Notes: a model not told the origin generated them from the sequence alone. Counted from the stretch's first letter, positions 47,680 to 61,168 are shown. The stretch: 64,000 bases of DNA from Lingula anatina (GCF_001039355.2 NW_019776016.1:64001-128000), one strand, 5' to 3'. Numbers and translations: made by a program.

Positions 47680-48438
47680 TGAAACACCCACGTGGTAAGA
47701 ATAAGGACACTTCAAGTGAATTAAAACATGTTTAAAAGATGCTTACATTGTTATAATGCCTCATAAAACCAACAAAGCCGAGAGGAAAAAAGACCAAAAC
47801 AGGTTCAACCAATATCAACATCGCTTAAGTCCACAGAACAATTAATAAACATTCTTGTTGTTGGTAATGCACATTCCGCGTGCCCGCACGAGGTATGTGC
47901 ATTACCAACAAGAATGCTACAGCCTATGGATTGAAAAATAAATGTTTTAACTTGACACAATCATAGAGACCACGGAGAACGTAAATGATTTTGCACGTCC
48001 ACCACCTGCCTCTGCACGGACACGACACGAAAAGGGATTTTTAACCATATACGTGCACCGTACAGTTTGCATATCATCACATAATAATAATTAATTTAAT
48101 TGCGTTAAAACACAATACCTTATTGAAACATTAAAGTAAGTTTTGATAGCCTTAAGTGTTTGTTAATGATAAACGCAAGAGCTTCTTGGAACATCGAACA
48201 AAGTTTGATAGACTGATACGTGTGTGCTAATGATTATTAATTATATCATGAATGTTTTTACGGAATTTAAATTTGTTTGGCACTGGATAATATAAAGAGA
48301 TAAATGCAACATGCTGACATTAAAATAAGTATGCATTAACTAAGAAAACATGAAGGATGCCAAAGATAAAAGATGATAGCGTTTGTCGACTTTAAGTATA
48401 TCCAAGCATGTGACAGTTGATATCGGTCTCATATACAG

Positions 48439-48445
48439 TATAAAG
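48439..48445 (+). promoter_or_regulatory. TATA box of proximal first exon, protease gene
   Basis: TATAAAG is at the position matching the distal promoter but has a diverged sequence. The same transcribed block, cttcatcgctgctttatt, follows. Confidence 0.55.
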
Positions 48446-48573
48446 AGCTCGGAATTCTTCATCGCTGCTTTATTTAGGAAGCTTTGAACATTGTCAAGAA
48501 GATTGACTGGGATCGAGAGGCATAGGTTGGGTGGATGCAAAGTCCTTGGGGAAGACTCAGATAACTGCTAAAC

Positions 48574-51500
48574 ATGGTAAGATATTTGGATTGTAGTATA
48601 GACCCGTTATGATAAAACAATACTCCCAAGCCCAATATAGAGATACTATTGATTCTCAATTACGCCCTTGAAAATATACATATTTTAGGTGCACGGATAA
48701 GAAACAATTTTTGATAAATTAAGGGTTCCATATAAAAAGTTTGTAGCAAAGTTTCACTCATCTGGAACCACGCAGAATAAAAAATTAATCATCGTCTTAC
48801 CCTCAAAAGAAACATACATTTCTGTCACAGATACAAATCTTTAAGCCGAGGAAATGAGTATTTACTTTAAAAATTCAATCAGCACGGATTTGCTTTTTTA
48901 TTTTCTACAGGTAAAACGACGTAAAACATGATAAATTGATAAGATAAATTTCCAATTAGGGTTCCTGTAATAATAATCAATAATAGAAACAGTATGTAGA
49001 TGTACGGTTGGTATAGTCGTGGATTTTTATTCTATATACATGTTTTTGAAAAATTAATACTACATCGACTTAATTCAGTTTTATTATTGGAGAATTTAGC
49101 TCGTGACATGCACCTCTGCATTGGGTTTGGGTGAATAGCTTTATGAAACATCAAACCATAAGTGGCGTAGTTCTAGATATAATAATTAACACGTCTTGAT
49201 GTTTTATTTCAAACGTGCCTTAATAATTAATACAATATATTGATATTTGATTTCAAACATGAGTTAATAACTAATACAATATTTTGATGTTTTATTTCAA
49301 ACGTGCGTTAATAATTGACGCAATATCTTTTTGATGTTTGATTCCAGCCCTACGTTAATAATTTAATTAACACGATATCTTAAAGTTTTATTTCAAACGT
49401 CCGTTAATAATTAACCCTGGGTCTTAAAACATTATATAAAGAGGTATAGACTCAAGCGTTCGTTAATGATTAACAGAATACCTCAATTCTTAAAACAGTA
49501 AACCAAGTGGCAAAGACTCAAAAGTGCGTTAATAATTAACACGATGCCTTAATTGATTCTTAAAACGGGCATACAAAGCGATTTTAGTTGGAAATTTTAC
49601 AAAAACATCACATTCAACAACATCAATCACTCCACATAAACAAGATTTATTCAAATTCAACGTCAAACACGCACCCAGTGCCTAGAAATAAGGAACTCAA
49701 TATCGCATTTACACCCTGCGATCGTAACTTATAATTTACCTTGCATATACGTGATTGAGATACTAGCTTATGAATGAACGAGCGGGAAGGGTTGTTGGAA
49801 AACGGCTGATCGGTGAACGCCAAATGAGAAGGCATACCACGTGACTGCCCTAATTTAACGTGACAATACAGCACCATCCTGAGCTTCAGAGATGAAGCCT
49901 CTACTCTATATCATTCTCTTGCCGTTTCAAGTTACATGAACGGCAAGGGTATATGGTATAGTGTAGAGAGGTAAGTTTAAAGTTATCTCTGAAACTCAGG
50001 GTGCACGGTGGTCCCTGCATAAAGAAAGCTTTGAAGCACATAAGAGGGATAAATAGACGGAAACGCGCCCTAAAACTTGCACGGATAAAAGCAGGATTAT
50101 TATATAGCACAGAGGACAATAGCCATTCAAGAGATATAAATGTGACGTCATCGTTCGGATACCTTGTACTCAACGTGGAATCATGAAATGGCCATACTGG
50201 TTTGATCTGATTAGTATCCCTGATAGTAGTTGTAGTATAGTTGTAGTGGCAGTAGTAAAAAGTGCGCGCTCAGTGAATGAATAGAGCGCGTTTTCGAAGA
50301 CAGCAGAGCGTAATGTTTAAAGCATGGAACGGACAAAAAACAAAGTTGAAATCGCGTTTTTAAGAATTATATACACTACCAATGGTGATAATTATTATAG
50401 TTAATTAATTTCATACGACATGCTAATCTTATCTTAACAACTGTGACAGCACTTTTGAATTTCATTTGAATATCAGATTAAGTGACATAGACTCAAACTT
50501 TCGTTTATAAATTAAAAAAAATGAATAATGAATAATAATAATATAAGATGCATTAACCCAATTTCTTACAATAGTTCTTAAAACAAATCTTCAGAAGCAA
50601 GATATTGGAAATGTACGCTATATAGAAACGATGTAAAACATTACATCTCTATGCTGAACTGTATTCGTTATTGGTATTTCACGGTGGTGCTGATATTTTT
50701 TTTCTTTATTATTAGAATTAATCAGTTATCCATCTTTGCAGGCTCAGCAAATGAAAGGGATAAAATCCCGTCCTATCAAGCTACGATTACCAGCCACGGG
50801 AAATTTCAAGTATAACTACGTCAGAGAGAGACTTTTTGCTATTTTTCAAGAGACGCATATAGAACAACTGCATGGCATGCTTTCTTGGTCTAAGTCTAAA
50901 TTCATCGAAGTGGATGTCTTTGGGGAACATGCGGTTGGACTGGCTACTCAAATGCAGTCATGTGGATTTGAAAGAACAGAGATGTTCGAATCAGAACAAG
51001 ACGTGCCACGACTGTATATATTTGCCCCCAAAACAATTTGCACAGAAGAGGTAGGCTGCATTTGAAAGTTGTTTCTCTAGCCTCCAGCCAAATTAACAGT
51101 TGTTTCTCTGGCTTCCTGCCAAATTAACATTACTTGTTTTCTTAAAGAATTAATTTCTCTTAGCTGAAATGTATTAATTTTTTAAAAACCAACATGAAAG
51201 CTGGTTTCCTATAGAGCTCTTTTTAATTTTTGTTAATTAATTTCGGTTTTCCAGGACATCAAACCTTTACAAATAGTACTGAATCAGGCAGAGCATGAAG
51301 TATGCTCTGTGGTGTCCGTCGCATTTACTACAAGTGCCATTAGTCAGGAGGAGTGTCCTATGGCAAAACAAGATGTCGTTGAAAAAATCTTTCAAAAAGC
51401 CAGTCCGTATTTACCAACTGAAGCATTGAATTCAATATCCGATGACATTCTGTATTGGAATAACGAAAAAGATATTACAGAAAAAGTGTTTTTTTACTTG

Positions 51501-53084
51501 ATGGAAGCTGTGGAAAAAGTCATGACAAAATTCATGGGAATTGTTAGAAAAATGATCGCCAGCTTGGAAAATGATTTTGTAAAACCCGATGATGACAATG
51601 AACGACCAAATACTAAAGATTTAGAAAAGCTCAAACTTTTGCAATTAGAAATGAATAAACTAAGTTCAAAGGTAAAAATGTACAGAAACCCACATGACTC
51701 CTCTCTTCGTGAAACCCCAGTTATTTCCAAATCGGTTAAGGCAGAGTTATACAAGTAAGTACACATTATGTCATTGTTACTGAGATATATTATAAAATTG
51801 TACCAGCCCTACACTTGTAAAAAGCGATAAGGGGATAAAGAAGCAAATCGTTTTAATGACAAAGAGGCCCAAAGCTGTATAGAAAAAAAAACGTGCTTTC
51901 CTAATTGTTAACGGACAAACATATAATACCGCTTAAATATGCTATGTTTTAAATGAAAAGCACATTTAAAGTTATCAAAAGATATACCAGATGCTCGTAA
52001 AACATAGAAACCGTTAAGTTCGACAAATGATAACGTTATACGAAAATGTTGATATCGTATACATATCGGATACAGTCTTAGTGAAAATTAAATATGCATT
52101 AAGTAGAAGCATCGAAAACATGACAGAAATCCGATATATGAAGTAATCGCTGATAAAAGGTCGCCTCCTGTGCTTTTTTCTCATTCTTATTTATTTAGGA
52201 GATCCTACATCAGAGCGTTTGGCATCATGTTCGGCAAGCTCCACATCTACGTTACTGAGGGAACAGATCTAGAAGAGCTTGGCATAAAAGATGATATCGA
52301 ACGTATAGTATCCGGTGATGAATTTTGCAAAGACTTCTGCATTGAGGTGTTCCCTAGAAAGTCAAAGATCACCCCCTATAGTTTTGGCGTGGGATCGAAG
52401 CTGATCAAGATGCCAGATAGACATTCCGGTACGCTGGGGTGTTTTGCGTTTGGTGATGGGGAAGTTGAAGATGTTTATGCTCTTACTTGTGAGCACGTGG
52501 CTAGAGAGTGCAACTACATGTACGTTGAGCTCGAAGGGGTTTTTCTTCCAGTGGGAACGATCGCTTATTCAAAGCCACCACTCCAATGGCAACCACCTCA
52601 AGAAGGGATTCCACCTCAAGAACTGGTAGACATTGCCTTTATTCAATTAGATGCTGCAGCGAAGGGAATGTATGTGAGGGATTTTATGGTACACGGTGAA
52701 GCATATGATTGTAGATTGTTTATGGATGATTTGGGGGGTCTCGTAGGTGAAAGAGTCCAAAAAGATGGCGCCACTACTGGACATACAGAGGGAATAGTTA
52801 TCGGTAATATTGATATAGTAAAATGCTATTCCAATCTTCTACTGGTGAAACCGGTGGGTAACAAGCCTTTCTGTCAACCTGGCGACAGTGGTAGTGTTGT
52901 CGTTATGAAATCCGACTGTGCCCCGAAATCCTTGTTGGCAGTTTCGATGATCCATGGTAGGCTGGGTTCAGGGAATGAGTCAATGTCAAACGAACCTACT
53001 GGTACAGTTACATTTGGCCTCCGTAGAGCTTTTAATGATGCCGAGTGCGCACTCCAAAGGCTATTTACGCTTCAACCAAACTAA
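48574..53084 (+). CDS. Predicted cytosolic trypsin-fold serine protease with coiled-coil middle region
   Basis: Exons: 48574-48576 (ATG only), 50742-51050, 51255-51754, 52199-53084; phases close to 565 residues. Residues 1-104 form a small basic domain starting MAQQMKGIKSRPIKLRLP that I do not recognise. Residues 105-270 are helical and charged, probably coiled coil (NTKDLEKLKLLQLEMNKLSS). From about residue 330 a chymotrypsin-like fold is indicated by the histidine motif LTCEHVA (His370), the aspartate motif LVDIAFI (Asp415) and the serine motif PGDSGSVVVM (Ser501). There is no signal peptide, disulfide pattern or zymogen cleavage site, so it probably acts inside the cell. Tandem first exons give it two candidate promoters. 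A polyadenylation hexamer is at 53689. Substrate and pathway unknown. Confidence 0.82.
49175..49580. repeat. Degenerate ~55-60-bp minisatellite, tandem copy 2
   Basis: This is the counterpart of 45517-45960 with about one unit fewer. It lies within 1.2 kb upstream of the first coding splice acceptor at 50742. Confidence 0.8.
49872..50003. mobile_element. ~130-bp palindromic element upstream of the protease coding exons
   Basis: CACCATCCTGAG...CTTGCCGTT at the left is mirrored by AACGGCAAG...CTCAGGGTG at the right, with imperfect pairing between. It starts about 95 bp after the end of the second tandem copy. Confidence 0.65.
50004..50741 (+). other. 3' part of protease intron 1
   Basis: AT-rich intron sequence ends at the acceptor tttgcag. 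A decayed minisatellite-like stretch (atagactcaaactttcg) is near 50490. No exon was found. Confidence 0.5.
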
Positions 53085-55381
53085 TAAGGCCTTCTGTTAG
53101 CTTCAGTTTGTTGAGTTTTACGGTAAAAGGGTAAAATTAGCCAATATTCGTAAAAGAATGGTGCTGACACTTCAGGGTATGGAAACAGCATCTAGGCCGC
53201 ATGAAATGTCTCTTAAGGTTAACGTTCGTTTATGCATGTTTACATTAAACTAGTTAAGATTGATTGAATTGATCGTAGCAGTTACGGACACATAACAAAT
53301 ATTGCTGCAAAAACATATTTAGCCTAAAAGAATAGTAAGATACGTAACGTAAATACACAAATGCGACCTTTATCTCTGTGAAGCTCCCAAGGAGATAAGG
53401 AAGACGTCATTTTTATTGTTGACAAATCAGTTATCCATGTAGGTGAACAGCTACACGTGTTCGTCAGATTTTGACAGTGCGTGGTATTTGGCGCCAAGAA
53501 GTCTGGGCGGTCGATCCGCTGATCTTTCGGTCGATTGTAGTAAATGTAAGATCTTGCGGTGTTGACTTCAAGAACGTTCCCCCTTCTCATTATCTGCATA
53601 TATTTTTTTTTCTTTTTTTTTCAATCGAACTTAAATGCTTATTCTTCCCAAACTTATAACAATTTACAGCTGTGAGGTGATCATTTGTAAATAAAAGTAC
53701 ATGAAAATGGGGGTGGGACAACCTTTTTGAGAAATGTTGTATGGTCTGTATGAAGGTGTTTACGACATATATACCCACTATCGATATTTGGTTTCATCCA
53801 GAACAGACTTTTTTAATTCTTCAATATTTCACACCTAGCAGTTTAAATTTTAGGGTCTTTTGTTTCAAGCTTGTAATCTGTTAGATCTTGACGGAGTTAT
53901 TCGGTGTGCCCACCAAGAGGTTTATAGGTTATGTGATTGACAATTTAGTTGACAAAGATAAGCATAAAAATCTGTGAACGAAATCTTAAGTGGAGATTGG
54001 GTTAAGGCTGAGAAGGGATCTTGCTTGTATTGTGTAACTGTTATTTTAGCAAAATATATTCTGTTGAAATTGCAACATGGAGTCGTTTTATTTTTTTCTG
54101 TGTACAGAGCTGAAGGCATGGAACCTGGGAATCTCCCTGGCGTTTTTACAGATTGCGTTCTCCAAAGATAAGAGTCCGCAGTACTCAACCACCCCCAATG
54201 GTAAATCTTTCTATACGAGTCTATGTCAGGGCCTATTCTTAAAACAACTTATGACACTGAATATAAAAAAGCATCCTCTGGATTTTTTAATGTTGATCCA
54301 CGGATGAAGACTGCATAATGACATTCACGTGTAATCATGCATGCACTAAAGGCATTTCACTAGTAATGCAAAGTTTTACAGCGAGAGCAAACTCAGCAGG
54401 ACTAAGTAAGCTTTCTAACAACTGCATCACGGCTTGATCACATAAACAAATTTCATTTCAATATTCTAAAAATAGTTTGTACATAAGCATATATTTACAA
54501 TTTACAATATAAACACTACTGGGGCAGCTTAACTTTTTTCTCTGTATCGATCAGTCTTTTGTATTGTAAAACAGCCGTTAATGGTAAACAAAATAATCAT
54601 GCGTAATTCTAATTATAGACAATAACCCAACTGCACTAAAGATTAACACATATTTCTTCCACACTTGAATAAACCAATATATAGAAACAGCTCACTGAAA
54701 GTTACTCCTATAGCTTTATGTCTTAGCCATGTTAAAAAGTTCAATCTTACAGTACAGGTGTTATAATGTCAAAGAGAGAATTTTGCTGTTGATTCTGTCA
54801 TCGAAGTTGCTAAATAAAAATGAGATTGCTTCAAAATGTACCACGTGACCACTTTGCAAAGACAGAAAGAAGAAAATATATAAAATATAGAAAATAAGAA
54901 AATATGGAAAAATTTATTAACTAGTTCGACCCAAAGAGTCCTAAAATCACCTTGAACGCTAAAAGGCAAAATTCTCCCTAGGCACTACATGCAGTTTAGT
55001 TTAATATAAAACGGTTTCTTACTACGACAAAATGATGGCCTCTAAAGCTCCCCCTTCAAATGAGATAATACAGTCAAATGATTCTGCTTTACTCAAAATC
55101 CACGTGCTTTAATTTGTCATTTGTTTCGAGATATTATAAACTAAAGGGCAGATTTTCTTGTCAGCTGTGTCAATAGAATAAATTTCGTCTGCATGCATCT
55201 CAGGATGAACAAAGTTAATGTAACCTAGACTTTGCTGCTAACTGTAATCCTTTTCAAAGTTTTTTTTCATATTTAACACGAAATTACTTTGCTTAAATAT
55301 TTTCACCACATACAGTTTCTTTTCTTAGAAAACCTCAACTTTCATCCTTGCTTTAGGAGAAAACATAACAATTTGGTTTCA
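53085..55381. other. Convergent 3' region between protease gene and tetraspan gene 1
   Basis: It contains the protease 3' UTR to about 53710. I found no exon on either strand in the remaining ~1.7 kb. Confidence 0.5.
53689..53694 (+). terminator. Polyadenylation signal of the protease gene
   Basis: AATAAA lies about 600 nt after the stop codon. It is the first good hexamer downstream. Confidence 0.4.
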
Positions 55382-57232
55382 TTATACCGTGCTCTCACTG
55401 CCCTTCTTCAATTTTATTTTTCGTTTTTCTTCGGGTAGTTCCGGATACTTGCTGGAGTAGATAGTGGGGGCCTCTAGCGAGAAACCTCCTCCACCTCCTG
55501 AAGTTGACCTTGACCCGGTGATATGGTTACTGTAACCGTCAGCCTATGAATAAAAATAATTGATTGGTAATAAATTTTCTACCCACATTATGCGTACATG
55601 AAAAGACTATCTTTGCTATTTAAAAGATAAACAATGTATGGTGATACTTACTACCCAAATAGTAAGTTTAATCTGTGTGGCTCAGTGAAAGTATCTCACA
55701 AATCTAGCAACCTCAATATTTCTACGCAAAGCACATAATTCATTTTGTTTTGTTTGTTTTTTTCTTAATGATTTAAAAGCCTGTTTATTGTTCTCGCTTC
55801 TTTTATCCTGTTGTCATCAAAACAGCCTGTATCTGTGCTCATTGCTGTTATGATTAACCATTTTTAAGTAATAGGGCCCTGTATGCACAGACTCTCTCCA
55901 TACATTAGAAATGAACAAGTGATATGCACAGAAGTCTTTAAAATTTTGTGTTTTTGAAGACATCAAGCAAATTTCTCACCGAATCTAGATCATCAGTGTA
56001 TCCAAATAAATGGTGATACGACCCAACACATATCAATGCATATACCTGAAATACAGAGTACGGTAATTTGTTAGTGAAAATAACTTCGCTCAAACTATAA
56101 TTTATTGAAACATTTGTTACCTAAAAAACACCCAAATATATAAGCTATCTTTGCATATTATTTGGTCAATGTTTTGATACGACTAAGCACAGTACAATAA
56201 AATTATAAACTAGTACTTGTACTGCTGAAATACCAAAAAAGCAAAATAATGTACCATTCATGATACTAATCGGTATATGAAATGATACTCCTTAATTCAG
56301 CAATTTTAACCAAGTATGGTATACATATGTATAAATATTTAAAATTCAAATATCTAAAGTACTTTCAATTTACCAGGACGACAGGTAATCACTTCTAAAA
56401 AAATAAAGAATCTGATGCCAGAATCCAATGAATGACACATAAACAATCTTCATTTTATTGCCAACCTTTTTACTTACGTTTATTACAAAAAATGCGATAT
56501 TGAGCACCACGGGCACCCAGATGTACGAAGACAGGTTGGGAAGAAAAACTAGAAAAGAATGTGATATTTTCAATTAATACTGAATAATGATAAACTTGAA
56601 TATCGAATATTATAATATACTCATTTTACTTTACGATATGTCTTTGCAAAAGAATTTTTGAATTCCCTCAACTTTTAGCAAGCAAACTTGCATGTTTTTA
56701 ATGTGTTCCTTTTAATATAAGATAATAGAAATAAAATAAAGTGATAAATTAAAAACCATACCTGTATCCATGCCACATATGTAATATAACACTATACAGA
56801 CTATGTAGTATAAACACTCTACAATGGTGAACACCATCCATGGCACTAACATCCATCTTGTCCGACTCTGAAAAATATCACAAAACACTTATATTTAAAA
56901 AATATTTTGTTTTGGAATGTGAGTAGAAAAATACAATTCATTCTAATAAATGATATTATAACATCACATGATAAACATCGTGTTGCCTACTTAATCTTTG
57001 TAAACGTGTGTAAGTAAAGGGTAGACATAAGAACATTTAGGGAAAGGTGGGTTATCTATTGCGATACAGCAATTTAGCAATTCAGGTGGAGATAAAGTTG
57101 AGCACTGACATATTCAGGAGTTGAAAGGGGTATTAAAGTGGGATCGAGATAAGAAATAAAAATACACAAGCAGTAAAGGCAAATATGAATGAATTGATTG
57201 TTAAATACGTAGTAAAACAAATAGGAATTTCA

Positions 57233-57283
<51 letters not shown>

Positions 57284-58234
57284 GAGACGATCATATGACA
57301 AGTAGCATGTACAGTGTATGTGCAAGGGAAATTGAAAATTGAAAACGACCTATCTGTTAGGTTACGGACGTTCTAATACTCAGGTAGGTGTCTCATTCTT
57401 TCTATATTCTTAACCTTTGGACGAAACATATATTACTACACATACATATATTACTACTACATTACCACAGTAACTGTGCCATACCTTGCCAGCCCCACAC
57501 AGTGCCACAAGAGACGCTAACAGCCACAGTAAGTGGAGGGGTACTGATATGTAACTGATGGCGTCACTCAGGATAAAATTCCCGCCAAAAAATGTCCCGC
57601 ACTCCGTGTAATACCCCCCAGTTACGGCCATGGAGGCTGAAATGTGATAAATTTGACAGGGAAATATTTTGACATTGTTTGAATTTTAAATTACACGCAT
57701 TTTAAATTAAACTTAGACTGGGATGCTCGACTGTTAAAATTTCACAAGACAAACAATCAAGAAATAACTCTTAAGCATTTAAATCAAACTCACATAAGAT
57801 CAAGAACAAAAAATACATTGAAGAATCATTAAATTAAAAATAAATATTGTATCAAATATTAATCATGACTTCCTCAAAATATTTCTATTCCACGTATATT
57901 AATTATTTATTGAAAAATTTTTAGCCGTAGAGAACCAGATTTAAGCGGTGTAAATGTGTAAATGATGTCGCCAGCTTATACAATGTATTAATTAAAGTGT
58001 ACGCGTTACATGCATAGGGAGATAGAAGTTGTACGATATTCTAATAGACTCTATACTTACTGAGGGTGGCGATGTAGCAGTAGTAGACTAGACTGCCGAG
58101 TGAACAAAACTGGAATATAAGAAGAAATATCGGTAATACTTCAAATATACTACAAGCACATGTGCACCTTTAAATAAAATATTTGTGTGTGTGTGTGTGC
58201 GTGTGTGTGTGTATGTGAGAGAGAAAGACCCCAG

Positions 58235-58265
<31 letters not shown>

Positions 58266-58283
58266 TGTGCGTATGTGCATGTG

Positions 58284-58330
<47 letters not shown>

Positions 58331-58560
58331 AATGCAGCATGGGCACCTGTACTACGTATTTATATGCTGGGTACACGCATCAGGATATAGACGTACCAGT
58401 TATGAGCACATAAAAAAAGTACTGCCACTAACACCTCTATACTAACACTTTTATAGTTCACCTGTACTCATTACTCCCAAAGGACACTTACCAGGGTATA
58501 GAAGCAGCATGCTAGAGTTCCCCTGTGCAAACTCCAGCAGAAACAACACTTGGTCATCAT
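55382..58560 (-). CDS. Four-pass membrane protein 1 (LAPTM/pasiflora-like tetraspan), complete 7-exon gene
   Basis: Exons: 58492-58560, 58061-58109, 57485-57636, 56762-56867, 56478-56548, 55980-56045, 55382-55543; they join in phase to 188 residues. The protein starts MMTKCCFCWSLHRGTLACC, a cysteine-rich cytosolic start and first membrane segment typical of LAPTM and insect pasiflora-type small tetraspans. Further membrane segments are LHLLWLLASLVALCGAG, WMVFTIVECLYYIVCIVLYY and IWVPVVLNIAFFVINVYALI. Residue YTECGTFFGGNF lies in the first extracellular loop. The cytosolic tail has a glycine run and a tyrosine motif (TIYSSKYPEL) before a basic end. It probably resides in endolysosomal or junctional membranes; that is inference from family resemblance. 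Confidence 0.85.
57234..57281. repeat. (TA)n microsatellite in a tetraspan intron
   Basis: A pure TA run lies in the intron between exons 57485-57636 and 56762-56867. Confidence 0.9.
58183..58329. repeat. (GT)n/(GA)n compound microsatellite
   Basis: Two GT tracts and a GA tract are separated by short non-repeat spacers in the first intron of tetraspan gene 1. Open frames across it are artefacts of the repeat. Confidence 0.9.
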
Positions 58561-60348
58561 CTTGGCGACGGTTTAAATCTGATCTTCTTTAAGTCTTGGC
58601 GTCCTCCATTTTTGTCACTTAACCGCTGGGGATATAGTACACCTGAGTTTACTGCACATGCGCAGACGGCCGCCATTGCTTGTTATCGTCTCAGGTAGGT
58701 GACACATTAAGTCGGTATTTACAGGTGAGGGTTTAATGTAGGTCAACTGACAAGCGCAGTTGGTGCTGCTTTTGAATTCGCTTATCTTGTTTATAAACTC
58801 GCTGCAGTGGGGGATATTGTCTTTCGAATTTATTTTAAATATATATGTAGCAGTGACAAATATATTTCTTGCTGTTTATGCTGTGTAAATTCCATATGTT
58901 AAGTGTTGTACCGGTAAATGTGCATGAAAATTGTGGATATTTATTTCATGTAAAAGCATTTTTGAATCTTTTGCACTTATGAAACGAATTAATAAAATAA
59001 AATAATATGTAAAAGAACTGCAGAAAGCGAAAGACATCTTGTAGAACACAGGACTATTTTTTTTAATAAGGATGAAGATAGGGTAATCTTTGGCGGCATG
59101 TCCAGAGACCTTAATTTAATGTGAATTTGTTAAACTTAAAATGCGTGATTGCTTCAGCACATCAGCTTTTTATACTATCTTGAATAACTTGCAAAAACAG
59201 TGAATACAGTTTGCATACTTTATTCATCATGCAACAACTTTCTGCTCCAACATACAAAATATTATCATTAGTAAAGCTATTAATGGAAGTCCATTTGAAT
59301 GAAGCAAACAAACTCAAATAATTTCCAATTTCTATATTATATTATTTCATTAAAGCACAACAGTGTGATTAAAGATGGTGTATATTATGCTGCTCACATC
59401 TTTATAGCGAATTACAACCGGTCACATTTTTGAAACGAAACTCCAAGATGGGCGACAGTACAATGAACATCTTATAAAAATAATAATAATAATAAAATAA
59501 AAAATAACAAAATCCACACATTACTACATGTAGTACTAAAACATATAAACCCTGAGTATTAAAAAACGTGAAACATTACAATATTTTTTTTAATTTGAAT
59601 TTGCTAAGAAACCAAGAAACCAAATATCTGTCTTTTGTTTTGTTTCACGAACGATTAAATGTTAGTTTTTAATTTTTTTGTTTAATAATTTTAATACTTA
59701 AAAATATGTTATCATTATTTGTAAAGCACTCTCAAACAATCCATTTATACGGGAAAATACCATTATTCGTCATCACTGACTATTATAGCACACAGCGTAA
59801 GGATATATATTTTTTCTTCCTAGAATGGCGAACAGCACTATCAGAATTGTCCAATATTTCTCATTATACATCGCATGTGATATCAGCTCTCCGGTCTTTT
59901 TTCTCCTTGCTCTCTCTCTCTCTCTCTCACTCTCTCTCTCTCTCTCTCCGGCTATTCCCCTCTCTCTCTCTCTCTCGCTCTTGTGTTGTCCTTTTTAATC
60001 CCAGGATCTGAGTAATCTTATTTCACCGACTCACAACAACATGATTTCATTCTTTTTTTCTCATAAATTCAACTTTGTCCTAAGATGCAACTACATTTTT
60101 CTATCGCCTGCTTTAATTTTTTTCAATATTTTGCGAAGGAAAAAAATTACATTTCCTCTTCACCGTATTCTATTCCCCAAACATTTCATTATCGCCTGTT
60201 GTGTTATCCGCAGAGCGAATTTTTTTTTTATCAATTAATTTAGTTCAAATTCCAACCAATTATCGTCTGCGCTCCCTCCGGAAATTCTAATGCGCTACAC
60301 AGTTTTATCAAATGTTTACATAAGTCCATATTCAAGTCAATTATCCTC
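58561..60348. other. Intergenic region between the two tetraspan genes
   Basis: It holds the promoter side of tetraspan gene 1 (right after 58560) and the 3' flank of gene 2. A CT-rich tract is at 59908-59972. No gene was found. Confidence 0.5.
59908..59972. repeat. (CT)n tract
   Basis: An interrupted CT dinucleotide run in the intergenic region. Confidence 0.85.
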
Positions 60349-61083
60349 TCAGTATCGTCTGCCATCGTAGTCTCGGCTCTTGGAGAAGTTTCGGTACGGC
60401 GGGTAGCCCCCGTTGCGTATGGGTAGGGTGCCACCCCTGGGGAAGTCGGTGTAGACGTACACGGGTCCCCTGAGAGAGTGCCCGCCCGGGTGGGAGCTCT
60501 GGGGGTAGATGTAGACAGGGGAGTTCCGGGAGTCGATCAGGTCGGAGAGGTGGATGGGAAGCTTCTTCTTTTTCTGTGAGGAGTAATAATATTTTAGAAA
60601 AGGAAGATATATTTCATAAAAATAACAGCCATGGTTAAGCTAAATTTAAATGCTTGCAATAAATATTATGTCTAATCAAAATTGACCAAATTGCATCAAA
60701 AATAGAATTTAAGGTTTCATTTTTTTTAGAATCGTGACTTGTGCTATCCACTACTCATTAAACTTGTTTCATACATATTTGTATTCAATTGATTCGCTCC
60801 GTATTCAGTGAAATATACCCAGTATATTTACACCATCCTATTCCAATTAGATAAATTGTATGTATCTATAAGAAAAAGAACAAATGGTTTACCGCTTCTC
60901 TTCTTGCAAGCTGGGTGAAGTAGAATCCAACACACACTATGCTGTAGATCTAAAAAAGAAAAAAATAATGTAACCTATAGTGTATTTATGATACTGTCAA
61001 TGCATGACTTGTTTCTTAAAGTTGTTAATGATTTTTTCTCATACTGGTAGTCACCCCTACGTTCTGTCTCTCTCTAGGACACA

Positions 61084-61124
<41 letters not shown>

Positions 61125-61168
61125 AAGACACACATCCACACTCGAACACACGCGCACACGCACGTACG

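Larger units (their letters stand above)
46156..49777. repeat. Tandem duplication carrying promoter and first exon, copy 2
   Basis: This is the direct counterpart of 42887-46155. The extra length comes mainly from the fold-back element at 47105-47438 and MITE copy 4 at 47512-47679. Confidence 0.93.

Noticed and set aside
58150-58445. Several frames rich in CV, HT and RE dipeptides, here and at 61004-61356
   Set aside because: They are translations of GT, CA and GA microsatellites.
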